This document shows, piece by piece, positions 16,584-24,784 of a stretch of 49,639 bases of DNA. Position 1 is the stretch's first letter, and every line of letters begins with the position of its first letter. The position numbers and the translations under genes were made by a program. Source of the stretch: Pseudomonadota bacterium (lineage in GTDB: Bacteria > Pseudomonadota > Gammaproteobacteria > UBA1113). The stretch spans positions 1-49,639 of the forward strand of contig JAJYCX010000015.1 in NCBI GenBank assembly GCA_021778015.1, given 5' to 3'. Below the pieces are notes generated by a model that saw only the letters and a program-made list of their open reading frames with translations, made no database searches and had not been told where the DNA came from.

Positions 16584-17744
16584 TTACTGAGACAGCACAA
16601 CACCTACAACGGAAAATCCCCAAACTCCTAGTAAGCAATGCGCTAAAATAACCCCTAGCAGATTATGTGTACGAGAATAAAGCCAGCCTAAATAAAGACC
16701 CGCTACAAAAACTGTTATAGCAATTGTCTCTGACAAAAATAGATGTCCCGCGCTAAAGATTAAATTCGATACAAAAATAGAGGTCATTATCCTCCCCTTT
16801 CCAATCAAAAATTTTTCTAACAATCCTTGTAAAACGCCACGGGCCATCAATTCTTGCGCGGGAACAAAAAGACAATAAACAAAATTGAGAACTATCCAAG
16901 CCTGTATAGTATGTTCTTTTGAAAAAGCAAAAGGTTCAAATAAATGTTCTGATTGATATGTTTGAAAAAAATGGATAGCGAGCCATTTCCCTAACACAAT
17001 CAATACTAACAAAGGTAATGTAAAGAAAAACCCTTCAAATATAGATTTTTTCCAATTAGCCATCGTGAACCCAAAAACATATAAAGGCAAACGAGAGGAA
17101 TAAATGAATAGAAAAACAAATCCAGAAATAAGAATAATCATAGGAACTGAAATATAGGTCGTATTTGATACTACAGTTAAAACATGTCTTAAAGGCAGCG
17201 TACTATAGGCAAATAGGGAAAGAATCACGATGCTATATATGAAGATCTGGCCGATGTTCGCTCTATTCTTATATTCTTCAACTTGTTTTTTTAAAGCCAT
17301 CGCCGCTATATCCGTTGTTTCTCTTAATTTTTGGCTAGTCTTTTTCGAAAGCTCAAGATAGATTGTCGAAATATCTTCTCTTTCCCTGGATAATTTATGC
17401 AGTTCTTTGGAGGCGATTTTCAATAAGTGCGCATCTGTTACAGCATAAATGGAAGCGGATCGACGGGCTTTATCAAACAGAGTCAATTCCCCTACACTAT
17501 CTCCAGGATAAAGATGGTTAATCGTATGGTAAATTTGTGTATCTTGATCGTGCTTAACAACCCTTAAATCTCCTTCTAAAATAAAAAAAATGTCTTGGGC
17601 TTCCTCACCTTCTTTCATTAAGCACTCATCTTGTTTTAAAAAAACATCCTGGCTGATTGAGTATAGTGCTTTTAAAGAACCCTCGGATAAACCACTAAAC
17701 AGTGGATTTTTTAGAAAGAATTCAGTGTAATTTTCTTTAGACAT
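16584..17744 (-). CDS. cyclic-nucleotide-binding domain fused to CPBP membrane protease domain
   Basis: A 386-residue two-part membrane protein. Residues 1-125 form a CAP_ED cyclic-nucleotide-binding domain; the phosphate-binding cassette PGDSVGEL...RRSAS (80-98) keeps the Glu and Arg of Crp-type domains. Residues 126-165 are helical and charged. From 168 on there are about seven or eight hydrophobic segments with CPBP (Abi/Rce1-like) motifs: QELMAR (E298, R302; canonical EExxxR, first Glu is Gln here), FSAGH (H334) and LAHCLLG (H369). It may be a membrane protease, or a scaffold, controlled by cAMP or another nucleotide. It is monocistronic, next to the acetolactate synthase gene. The function is not known. 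Confidence 0.82.
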   Translation of the reverse strand: MSKENYTEFFLKNPLFSGLSEGSLKALYSISQDVFLKQDECLMKEGEEAQDIFFILEGDLRVVKHDQDTQIYHTINHLYPGDSVGELTLFDKARRSASIYAVTDAHLLKIASKELHKLSREREDISTIYLELSKKTSQKLRETTDIAAMALKKQVEEYKNRANIGQIFIYSIVILSLFAYSTLPLRHVLTVVSNTTYISVPMIILISGFVFLFIYSSRLPLYVFGFTMANWKKSIFEGFFFTLPLLVLIVLGKWLAIHFFQTYQSEHLFEPFAFSKEHTIQAWIVLNFVYCLFVPAQELMARGVLQGLLEKFLIGKGRIMTSIFVSNLIFSAGHLFLSETIAITVFVAGLYLGWLYSRTHNLLGVILAHCLLGVWGFSVVGVVLSQ

Positions 17745-17944
17745 CGATAGCGCATCTCCCTAGGATTTCTTTCCATCGCACATATAACTATTTATTATTA
17801 CACATCACCCTATATTTTGCCAATCTGCATAGCTTACTTACAAAAGCGACTCAACTCTATAGTTATACCATTAAAACAGTCCCCTCTGGAAAATTGCACA
17901 AAACTATGGCATTATAGGCTTAATACAACTTAATATGGTTAAAT

Positions 17945-19024
17945 ATGAGTCACAACCTGGTAATCATCGGTCTGTCTGGAGGCGTAGATTCCTCCGTGTC
18001 GGCTTATTTACTCAAAGAACAAGGCTATGCCGTAGAGGCGGTCTTTATGAAAAACTGGGAAGAAGACGATACCGATGAACACTGCTCTGCCAGCGTCGAT
18101 GTGGCCGATGCAAAAGCCGTATGTGACACTTTAAACATTCCCTTACATACAGTGAACTTTGCTGCCGAATATTGGGACAGAGTCTTTGATATTTTTCTAC
18201 GCGAATACAACCTAGGCCGCACCCCAAATCCCGATATCTTGTGCAACAAAGAAATCAAATTCAAGCTGTTTTTAGACTATTGTTTAACAACCCGCGGTGC
18301 TCAGTATTTGGCTACAGGCCATTATGCTCGCATTGCAAAAAACGATAATCACTACCAATTATTAAGAGGCGTGGATAATAATAAAGATCAAAGCTATTTC
18401 ATTTACACCTTGGGCCAAAAGGCGCTAAGTCAATCCTTATTCCCGGTAGGTCATTTAACCAAACCTGAAGTACGCTCTCTAGCTAAAAAAATGGGGTTAA
18501 AAACACACGATAAAAAAGACAGTACTGGTATTTGTTTTATAGGCGAGCGTAAATTCAAAGATTTTTTAGCCCGTTATTTACCAGCACAACCAGGTAACAT
18601 CGAAAGCATCGATGGCCATGTCATAGGCACACACGATGGCTTGATGTATTACACCATAGGTCAGCGCAAAGGTTTAAAACTAGGCGGTAAAAAAGAAGCG
18701 TTGGAAGCACCTTGGTATGTGATTGACAAACAAGTAGCACGCAATGTACTCATTGTAGCGCAAACACACGAACACCCCTTATTATATAAAAGCACTTTAA
18801 CGTGCAACGATTTATCTTGGTGCAGTGGCATAGCACCATCCTATCCATTACGCTGTACGGCTAAAACCCGTTATAGGCAAAAAGATGCAGCTTGCACGGT
18901 CATACCTAGTACGGATGATACGCTACTCGTCACTTTTGATTCCCCGCAATGGGCTGTGACCCCTGGTCAGGCTATTGTTTTTTATCAAGACGCGTTATGC
19001 TTGGGTGGAGGAACCATATTATGA
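17945..19024 (+). CDS. mnmA: tRNA-specific 2-thiouridylase MnmA
   Basis: ATP-dependent enzyme making s2U34 in the wobble position of tRNA Lys, Glu and Gln. The 359-residue product has the PP-loop motif SGGVDSS at 11-17, the catalytic Cys C100 in [12 protein letters not shown], the second Cys in [10 protein letters not shown], and the TIGQRKGL motif with the C-terminal beta domain. Length is normal. Its last codons overlap the hflD start (ATGA 19021-19024), the usual mnmA-hflD pairing. Confidence 0.97.
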   Translation: MSHNLVIIGLSGGVDSSVSAYLLKEQGYAVEAVFMKNWEEDDTDEHCSASVDVADAKAVCDTLNIPLHTVNFAAEYWDRVFDIFLREYNLGRTPNPDILCNKEIKFKLFLDYCLTTRGAQYLATGHYARIAKNDNHYQLLRGVDNNKDQSYFIYTLGQKALSQSLFPVGHLTKPEVRSLAKKMGLKTHDKKDSTGICFIGERKFKDFLARYLPAQPGNIESIDGHVIGTHDGLMYYTIGQRKGLKLGGKKEALEAPWYVIDKQVARNVLIVAQTHEHPLLYKSTLTCNDLSWCSGIAPSYPLRCTAKTRYRQKDAACTVIPSTDDTLLVTFDSPQWAVTPGQAIVFYQDALCLGGGTIL

Positions 19025-19656
19025 TGACATTGAATCGCGACCAAGAACGTGTGCTGGCTTTAGCCGGCATAGTGCAAGCCGCAGCGCTGATCTATGAAAT
19101 GGTCATGGAAAATAAACTAGACGAAAATGCTTTTACAGTTTGCATGAACAGTATTTATAATCAACAACCCGCCAATCTCATGGATGTTTATGGCGATCTC
19201 GCGGGCTTGCAAAAAGGCCTAACTATTTTAAGCCGTCTTTTTAATATGCCTAGAACATTAGAATCTCGCGAAATCAGTCGCTATACCATCAGTGCATTGC
19301 ATCTGGCACGTAAGCTCAATAAAAATAAAGTCTTGATGGAAAAATTAGCGCAGAAAATTCGTTTTGCTTCTAGCCAAGCGCAATATTTTTCAGCCACACA
19401 CAGCAATGTTATTTCTAGCATTGCCCAAGCCTATATAGACACTTTAGGAAACCTACCCTTTCGCATTCAAATCATCGGTCGCCCTGAGATCATGAAACGC
19501 CCCGAAACCTTAGACAAAGCCAGGGCATTATTGATGGCAGCAGTACGCTCTGCAATTTTGTGGCAGCAATTGGGCGCCTCGCAGTGGTTATTCTTATTCA
19601 GACGCAAGGCACTAACAAATACAGCACAAAAGTTGTTGGCACAGATTAAAATATAA
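19021..19656 (+). CDS. hflD: HflD-like lysogenization regulator homologue
   Basis: A 211-residue, mostly helical protein of the HflD family. In E. coli HflD is a membrane-associated factor that lowers phage lambda CII activity; its cellular role is not clear. The start at ATG 19021 is set by the ATGA overlap with mnmA and by the family N-terminus ([18 protein letters not shown]); the longer frame from 18949 lies inside mnmA. Family blocks present: [22 protein letters not shown] and the C-terminal [16 protein letters not shown]...[11 protein letters not shown]. Its 3' end overlaps an opposite-strand ORF (next entry). Confidence 0.92.
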   Translation: MMTLNRDQERVLALAGIVQAAALIYEMVMENKLDENAFTVCMNSIYNQQPANLMDVYGDLAGLQKGLTILSRLFNMPRTLESREISRYTISALHLARKLNKNKVLMEKLAQKIRFASSQAQYFSATHSNVISSIAQAYIDTLGNLPFRIQIIGRPEIMKRPETLDKARALLMAAVRSAILWQQLGASQWLFLFRRKALTNTAQKLLAQIKI

Positions 19657-19961
19657 CAACGGGCGGCAGCCAAAGGCACACCATTGATGCTAATCTTCTC
19701 GCAAGCAGGCATTTGCCCATCCAATGCTTCATCCGATGCCTCATTCCATATCGTATTCGATGTCTTCTTCGATGTCAGAGCTTCTTTTAAACGCTCATCA
19801 TGGCCACGCCCATTATCTTCTGTTACAGGGGGAATAACGATTATTGTGATTGCATCATCACTTTTCTGACCGGGCTTCATATTTTGCAACTTACATCTCT
19901 TTCCTCGTTTAGGTTCAGATTTAGCTCCAACTTGTATGTTCGAATGCATCGTTTCACCCAT
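19467..19961 (-). CDS. hypothetical protein overlapping the 3' end of hflD
   Basis: A 164-residue ORF of unknown function. In its favour: AGGAG eight bases before ATG 19961, and a G-first codon bias over the first 100 codons outside hflD. Against it: the last 63 codons run antisense through hflD, so the natural C-terminus is uncertain. The N-terminal part is polar (residues 1-35 rich in Lys/Gln), followed by a hydrophobic IIVIPPV block and [14 protein letters not shown]. No domain is recognised. It may be a small accessory protein whose stop was lost or moved. Confidence 0.4.
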   Translation of the reverse strand: MGETMHSNIQVGAKSEPKRGKRCKLQNMKPGQKSDDAITIIVIPPVTEDNGRGHDERLKEALTSKKTSNTIWNEASDEALDGQMPACEKISINGVPLAAARCYILICANNFCAVFVSALRLNKNNHCEAPNCCHKIAERTAAINNALALSKVSGRFMISGRPMI

Positions 19962-20260
19962 GATCTATACTCCTATTAATTTAATTTTTATGATTTTTAT
20001 CAAAGACTTAAAAACCTACTTTAAATAGTATCCCTAAAGCTTAAGAAAACATTAAAATTTGCTCTATAATGCAAATATTTTGTTAAGTATCATCAATATG
20101 TCCTCAATTACAGATCATAAATACAAAAAAATGGCCGTTTTTGCGTAAAACCAGGGCTTTTTAACTTAGGTAAGCCATGAACATACCGGGCTCAGAGCTA
20201 GTCTTTTTTTCTAAAATAGTGTATCATCACATAATTGTATTTTTTTAGGATGGATAAACC
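19962..20260. other. intergenic region before minD
   Basis: About 300 AT-rich bases. A TATAAT lies at 20065-20070 without a clear -35, and a 16-codon frame starts at 20098 without a Shine-Dalgarno site. I see no minC or other gene. The minD promoter is probably in 20190-20230 but no strong match stands out. Confidence 0.5.
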
Positions 20261-21091
20261 TTGGCTGAAGTTATTGTTGTTACCTCTGGTAAAGGGGGTG
20301 TAGGGAAGACCACGAGTAGCGCTGCGCTAGGAACGGGTTTAGCATTGAAAGGCTACCGCACGGTTGTGGTAGATTTTGACGTCGGTTTGCGCAATTTAGA
20401 CTTAATCATGGGCTGTGAACGCAGAGTTGTTTATGATTTGGTTAATGTTGTGAAAAAAGAAGCCAATTTAAACCAAGCGTTAATTAAAGATAAACGCCTA
20501 GAAGAATTGTATATCCTGCCCGCTTCACAGACTCGTGACAAAGACGCCCTGGACATAGACGGCGTGGCACGTGTTATAGAAGAGCTCAAAGCAGCTAATT
20601 TTGATTACATCATCTGTGATTCCCCTGCTGGGATAGAAAAAGGTGCATTAATGGCACTTTATTTTGCAGACCGGGCAATCGTTGTAACGAACCCAGAAGT
20701 ATCCTCTGTGCGCGATTCCGATCGTATCTTAGGTATCTTAGCCAGTAAGTCTAAGCGTGCCGAAGAAAAATTAGAACCTATACGCGAACATTTATTGGTA
20801 ACGCGTTATTCTCCTACCCGCGTAGAACGCGGTGACATGTTAGCCTTGAGCGACATAGAAGAACTATTGGCTATTCCTTTGTTGGGTGTTATTCCTGAAT
20901 CACTCGCTGTATTACGCGCTTCAAACTCAGGTATTCCGGTAACTTTCGATCAAGAAAGTGATGCTGGCCAGGCTTATTTAGACGCCGTTGACCGTTTCTT
21001 GGGTCACAAAGTTCCTTTACGTTTTGTCAACACTAAAAAGCGTACCCTGTTACAGCGCCTATTCAAAGCCAAAGAGGGAGCCGCCGCATGA
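20261..21091 (+). CDS. minD: septum-site-determining ATPase MinD
   Basis: Deviant-Walker ATPase that oscillates on the membrane with MinE and positions the division site. The 276-residue product has KGGVGKTT at 11-18, DFDVGLRNLDLIMGCERRVVYD (given in part), the DSPAGIEKGAL switch block and NPEVSSVRDSDRILG. The C-terminus ends in an amphipathic membrane-targeting helix (KKRTLLQRLFKAK). The start is TTG 20261 with AGGA ten bases upstream; the nearby ATG at 20250 is out of frame. minE follows with an ATGA overlap. minC is not upstream, unlike the usual minCDE order. Confidence 0.97.
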   Translation: MAEVIVVTSGKGGVGKTTSSAALGTGLALKGYRTVVVDFDVGLRNLDLIMGCERRVVYDLVNVVKKEANLNQALIKDKRLEELYILPASQTRDKDALDIDGVARVIEELKAANFDYIICDSPAGIEKGALMALYFADRAIVVTNPEVSSVRDSDRILGILASKSKRAEEKLEPIREHLLVTRYSPTRVERGDMLALSDIEELLAIPLLGVIPESLAVLRASNSGIPVTFDQESDAGQAYLDAVDRFLGHKVPLRFVNTKKRTLLQRLFKAKEGAAA

Positions 21092-21393
21092 GTTGGATAG
21101 ACTTATTTCGTAATAAAAAACGTAATACCGCGGTCACTGCGAAAGAACGTTTGCAAATCGTTATCTCGCATGAACGCACGAGGCAGTCGCAACCCGATCT
21201 AATCACCGCCATGCAAGCGGAAATTTTGAGCATTATTGCAAAATATTTAGGTATTCCCACTGATAAAATTCAAGAACAAGTGAAGGTAGATGTAGAGCGC
21301 CGTGGTGAGCACTCTGTATTAGAATTGAATATTACCCTACCTGAATCTGCTCATAAAGCCTTACCTAAAGAAACCGCTGCTGAAGAAGCTTAG
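21088..21393 (+). CDS. minE: MinE topological specificity factor
   Basis: It binds MinD, stimulates its ATPase and drives Min oscillation. The 101-residue product has the N-terminal membrane/MinD-binding part (WIDLFRNKK, then TAVTAKERLQIVISHERT) and the dimerising C-terminal domain (LITAMQAEILSIIAKYLGI...VDVERRGEHSVLELNITLP, given in part). It is slightly longer than E. coli MinE (88) through an acidic/Ala tail. Its start overlaps the minD stop (ATGA), so the two are coupled. Confidence 0.96.
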   Translation: MSWIDLFRNKKRNTAVTAKERLQIVISHERTRQSQPDLITAMQAEILSIIAKYLGIPTDKIQEQVKVDVERRGEHSVLELNITLPESAHKALPKETAAEEA

Positions 21394-21511
21394 TTTATTA
21401 TAATTATAAAATTGCGTGTAAAAGATAATTTTGAATCCTGACGTAACATCGCGCTTAATATCGACTGCATAAATAGTTACTAACTAAGAATAGAAATATT
21501 CGGGAAACATT

Positions 21512-22492
21512 ATGGGTTCACAAAAAATAGATAAATTATTTTCTGACGAGCTAAGTTTATATGCTGACCTAGATAAACTTATATCGACGTATACTTCTTC
21601 CTTCTGCGCAGAGATATTGGCACAGATACAAACACTACAAAAGGAAGTGGCGAATATACAACGGCAACAAGCAGCAGAAATACAGGCGCTATGTGATAAT
21701 ATTGACTTTGAAAAGGAACATCCCTTATTTTTTAACTTCATAAACAGGATAGACTTTTCAAATTTAGAAATCCCTGAAACAAAATATCTATGCTATCTAT
21801 CCATTTACAAACTATTACGTAAGGCAACCGGACAAGCCCTCATTTCGAATTTATGCCATCATTTAACTGAAAATCAAAAAATTATCATGCGCAATTCCAA
21901 AGATCAGTCTATCTATGTAAAAGAATTTGATTTTTACCACCCAGAGATAGATGAGGATAATACCCTTGTAGTAGCCGGAGAACAAGGTAGTATCATACCA
22001 ATAATCGATTTTATCGCATTTGGGCATGAACTCATCCATATACTTCATCGTTTATTGGATTTTAAATTTAACACTAAGCATGATTTTAAGCTATCGGACA
22101 ACAACCCTAAACATTGGCTCTATCTTGGTTCCTTTTTAGAGCCAGAGCTCTCTCCAAAACCAGGCGAATATGCCACTATTGAGAGTTCACGACATACTTT
22201 AAATGGTATGAGTGAAAATAAAATTCGTGCTGATTTTGGATTGCCTCTTAGAGGAGCCTGGAGAACCGTTAAGCTAGGGGATTTTACAGAACTTGATAAA
22301 TATCTGTATTTTGTTAAAAAAATAAAAAATGGAGCACTTTTCTCTACAAAAGAAAAACTTGAAATACCCTTAATGTTTTTCGATAGAAAAAGTAGAAGAC
22401 CAGAAAAGGTTTCTTCTGCTAAAGAGGAAGAAGATTTTACTATTTCACAATCTAAACCGCTGAGTCTTTATTCGTTTTGTTCTATTTTATAA
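21512..22492 (+). CDS. putative M91-family (NleD-like) zinc metallopeptidase, candidate effector
   Basis: A 326-residue protein. The core shows the zinc motif HELIH (H172, E173, H176) in FIAFGHELIHILHRL, a downstream acidic residue E224 in TIESSRHT that could be the third ligand, and SENKIRADFGLPLRGAW at 234-250, which resembles the ENxxRxExGLPxR block I recall from Peptidase_M91 proteins such as the type III effector NleD, which cleaves host MAP kinases. There is no signal peptide. Residues 35-60 may be a short coiled coil. The C-terminus has EEE (305-307), polar residues and a final CSIL; Glu-rich C-termini are typical of Dot/Icm substrates, and CSIL fits a CaaX box. Family assignment from motifs is fairly good; effector status is inference. 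Confidence 0.7.
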   Translation: MGSQKIDKLFSDELSLYADLDKLISTYTSSFCAEILAQIQTLQKEVANIQRQQAAEIQALCDNIDFEKEHPLFFNFINRIDFSNLEIPETKYLCYLSIYKLLRKATGQALISNLCHHLTENQKIIMRNSKDQSIYVKEFDFYHPEIDEDNTLVVAGEQGSIIPIIDFIAFGHELIHILHRLLDFKFNTKHDFKLSDNNPKHWLYLGSFLEPELSPKPGEYATIESSRHTLNGMSENKIRADFGLPLRGAWRTVKLGDFTELDKYLYFVKKIKNGALFSTKEKLEIPLMFFDRKSRRPEKVSSAKEEEDFTISQSKPLSLYSFCSIL

Positions 22493-22514
22493 AATAAGTG
22501 AATCTATTTAAAAC

Positions 22515-22538
22515 TCGCTCCAGCATAGGCTGGAGCGA
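22515..22538. terminator. bidirectional terminator hairpin
   Basis: Perfect ten-pair stem TCGCTCCAGC / GCTGGAGCGA with a four-base loop, 22 bases after the metallopeptidase stop and 28 bases past the stop of the convergent hypothetical gene. A-rich and T-containing flanks lie on both sides. Confidence 0.65.
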
Positions 22539-22566
22539 ATTATTCAAGACCCATAGTTAACTCAAA

Positions 22567-23088
22567 CTATGCCGACTTTCCAGGGGAAGGCTGGGCAATG
22601 GCTTCTTGTTTATTCATTTGACTTAAAAGTGGCTCTAAAATCTTAAGCGCATTTTGTAAATGAATAATCTTTGCAGGGCGCTGCTTTGCTTCTTCGTTAC
22701 CCTCAAGCTTATGCTTAGCACAATACTTATCCCATTGTGCAATTGCTTTACTATATTCACCATATGCCTGATCAAACAATGCTTCTCCAGCCTTAATATC
22801 TGCATCTGTCCCTTGAACTAGGCGTGGCTCATCTGAGTTAGACCAATAGGTATCAGCCATTTTTTGAGCTATATTAACGCTATCATCGGCACCGAATTCT
22901 TTACCATTCGCTTCAGCCGCATTAACTCCATTCGTTAAGGCTTGTTTATAAATATCCGTATAGCATGTAATAAACTTCTGTATAGCATCAGTATGCCCTT
23001 CACGCAAAAACAGAATAAATTGATCCACGGGATGTGGATATTGTTTTATAATATCTTGTACAGGATCAGTTTTAAAAAAACTAAACAT
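22567..23088 (-). CDS. hypothetical protein, unknown family
   Basis: A 173-residue protein I do not recognise. GGAGG nine bases before the ATG supports it as a real gene. It is soluble and mostly helical by composition: an N-terminal part (MFSFFKTDPVQDIIKQYP), a middle region with FLREGHTDAIQKFITCYTD, an Asp/Ala-rich stretch, and a C-terminal helix pair (IIHLQNALKILEPLLSQMNK) before a Pro/Ser tail. No signal peptide or membrane segment. It converges on the candidate effector gene, from which it is separated by a hairpin. The 238 bases beyond its start (23089-23326) are AT-rich with only a palindrome near nuoN. Confidence 0.65.
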   Translation of the reverse strand: MFSFFKTDPVQDIIKQYPHPVDQFILFLREGHTDAIQKFITCYTDIYKQALTNGVNAAEANGKEFGADDSVNIAQKMADTYWSNSDEPRLVQGTDADIKAGEALFDQAYGEYSKAIAQWDKYCAKHKLEGNEEAKQRPAKIIHLQNALKILEPLLSQMNKQEAIAQPSPGKSA

Positions 23089-23288
23089 TTTTATTTACCT
23101 CCAACTATCTTTATGTAACTCTATGTAAATATTAATATTTAATCTAAATACAATGACTTACATTTCATACTCTTATAGTATACCTAAAAATAGTTAAGGG
23201 GATATTAAGTACACATTAAGGTTATATTAAAACATAAAAAAACTAAAGTGCGTATTGCTACAACACTTATTTATCTTTATGGATTGAT

Positions 23289-23316
23289 TTATGGACGGCT
23301 CGCGAGCCGTCCATAA
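23289..23316 (-). terminator. perfect 28-base palindrome after nuoN
   Basis: TTATGGACGGCTCG is followed directly by its exact complement, with no spacer, ten bases past the nuoN stop. It is the likely end of the nuo operon, though no T run follows on the minus strand. A protein binding site is an alternative. Confidence 0.5.
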
Positions 23317-23326
23317 GTAAGTGCGA

Positions 23327-24772
23327 TTATGCCAAAAATGCCTTTTGGCACAGCTCTATCATGGTCGTAGGGAATAACCCTAGGAAAAATACGGCTAAGC
23401 CGTTGATACTAATGGCTAACTGCGCATCGAAAGATTCTAATATTACAGGTGTCTTTTCGATGGGTTCATCGAAATACATCACCTTAACCACGCGTAAATA
23501 GTAGTATGCGCCTATAATGGCAAAGACTAGAGCCAACGCTGGTAACCAGACGATATCTGCTCGTACTAAGGATTCTAACACTCCTACCTTAGCAAAAAAG
23601 CCTACGCTAGGCGGCACACCCGCCATAGAAAACATGATGAGCAACATCATCAAGGCTAGCCACGGATTACGGCTGTTTAAGCCTTTAAAATCGTTAATTT
23701 TTTCTAATTCAAAACCCTTGCGACTTAATATGGTGATAATACCAAAAGCACCCAAAGACATTATCACATAGGCAATAATATAAAACGTTGCCGAACCGTA
23801 ACCTCTAGGCGTACCCGCTATTAAACCTAATAACATATAACCCATATTGGCAATGGAGGAATAGGCCAACATGCGCTTGATATTGTCTTGGGCTATAGCG
23901 ATGATATTCCCCACAGCCATAGACAATACCGCTACTGCGATCAACAAATACTGCCATTGTGGGAACAAGGCGGGCATAGCTTCTACCAACAAGCGCAACA
24001 ACAAAGCAAAGCCAGCTAATTTAGGTGCGGTGGAGATGAATAAAGTCATGGCATTGGGCGCGCCCTCATACACATCAGGCACCCACATATGAAAAGGTGC
24101 CACACCCAATTTAAACAAAGCACCTGCAGCAATGAATACTAAGCCTACCGTCAGCATCATCGGTTGTGAGTCTACAGACAAACTCATCATCGACACGATT
24201 TCTTGTAGGTTGAGACTTTGGCAAGCTCCATAGATCAAAGACATACCATACAGTAAAAAACCAGAGGCAATGGCACCCATAATAAAGTATTTCATCGCTG
24301 CTTCTTGGCAAACAGGTCGATTATGACGTAAGGCAATCATGGCATACAGCGGCAAGGAAAATACTTCTAGACCTAAATATAAGGTTAAGAAGCTATAGGC
24401 CGATACCAATACTTGCATACCTAAGGCACTGAATAATATCAATAGATAAAACTCGCCATGCGCAATCTCGTTGTCACGTATATAAGGGCGGCTGTACATC
24501 AGCACAAAAACACTGGACAGTAAAATAAATATTTTTAACAATAACGATTCTGGGTCCAGTATAAAGCTGCCATCGAAAGTAATTTCAGTGGGGTGACCGT
24601 ATAAAGAGATAGCAATGACCGCCGCGCCCAATAAAGTGATTTGTGTTAAAAAATAAGTAATACCACGATTTTGTTTGTCAAAAAACAAATAGGCCAACAT
24701 GACCACACAGATCATGCCTAAGGTGAACATTTCACCGATGGCGGGCAAAAAATCAGGGGCTGTAAAATTCAT
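23327..24772 (-). CDS. nuoN: NADH-quinone oxidoreductase subunit N
   Basis: Antiporter-like membrane subunit of complex I, in the proton-pumping arm. The 481-residue product has about 14 hydrophobic segments, the proton_antipo_M core with KLGVAPFHMWVPDVYEGAP (buried Lys and channel residues) and DNIKRMLAYSSIANMGYMLLG (given in part). Length is normal. It is the last gene of the operon, 12 bases after nuoM. Confidence 0.96.
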   Translation of the reverse strand: MNFTAPDFLPAIGEMFTLGMICVVMLAYLFFDKQNRGITYFLTQITLLGAAVIAISLYGHPTEITFDGSFILDPESLLLKIFILLSSVFVLMYSRPYIRDNEIAHGEFYLLILFSALGMQVLVSAYSFLTLYLGLEVFSLPLYAMIALRHNRPVCQEAAMKYFIMGAIASGFLLYGMSLIYGACQSLNLQEIVSMMSLSVDSQPMMLTVGLVFIAAGALFKLGVAPFHMWVPDVYEGAPNAMTLFISTAPKLAGFALLLRLLVEAMPALFPQWQYLLIAVAVLSMAVGNIIAIAQDNIKRMLAYSSIANMGYMLLGLIAGTPRGYGSATFYIIAYVIMSLGAFGIITILSRKGFELEKINDFKGLNSRNPWLALMMLLIMFSMAGVPPSVGFFAKVGVLESLVRADIVWLPALALVFAIIGAYYYLRVVKVMYFDEPIEKTPVILESFDAQLAISINGLAVFFLGLFPTTMIELCQKAFLA

Positions 24773-24784
24773 TATGTTCCCTCG

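Noticed and set aside
20098-20148. 16-codon frame before minD as a leader peptide
   Set aside because: No Shine-Dalgarno site, no attenuator-like hairpins and no regulatory codon runs.
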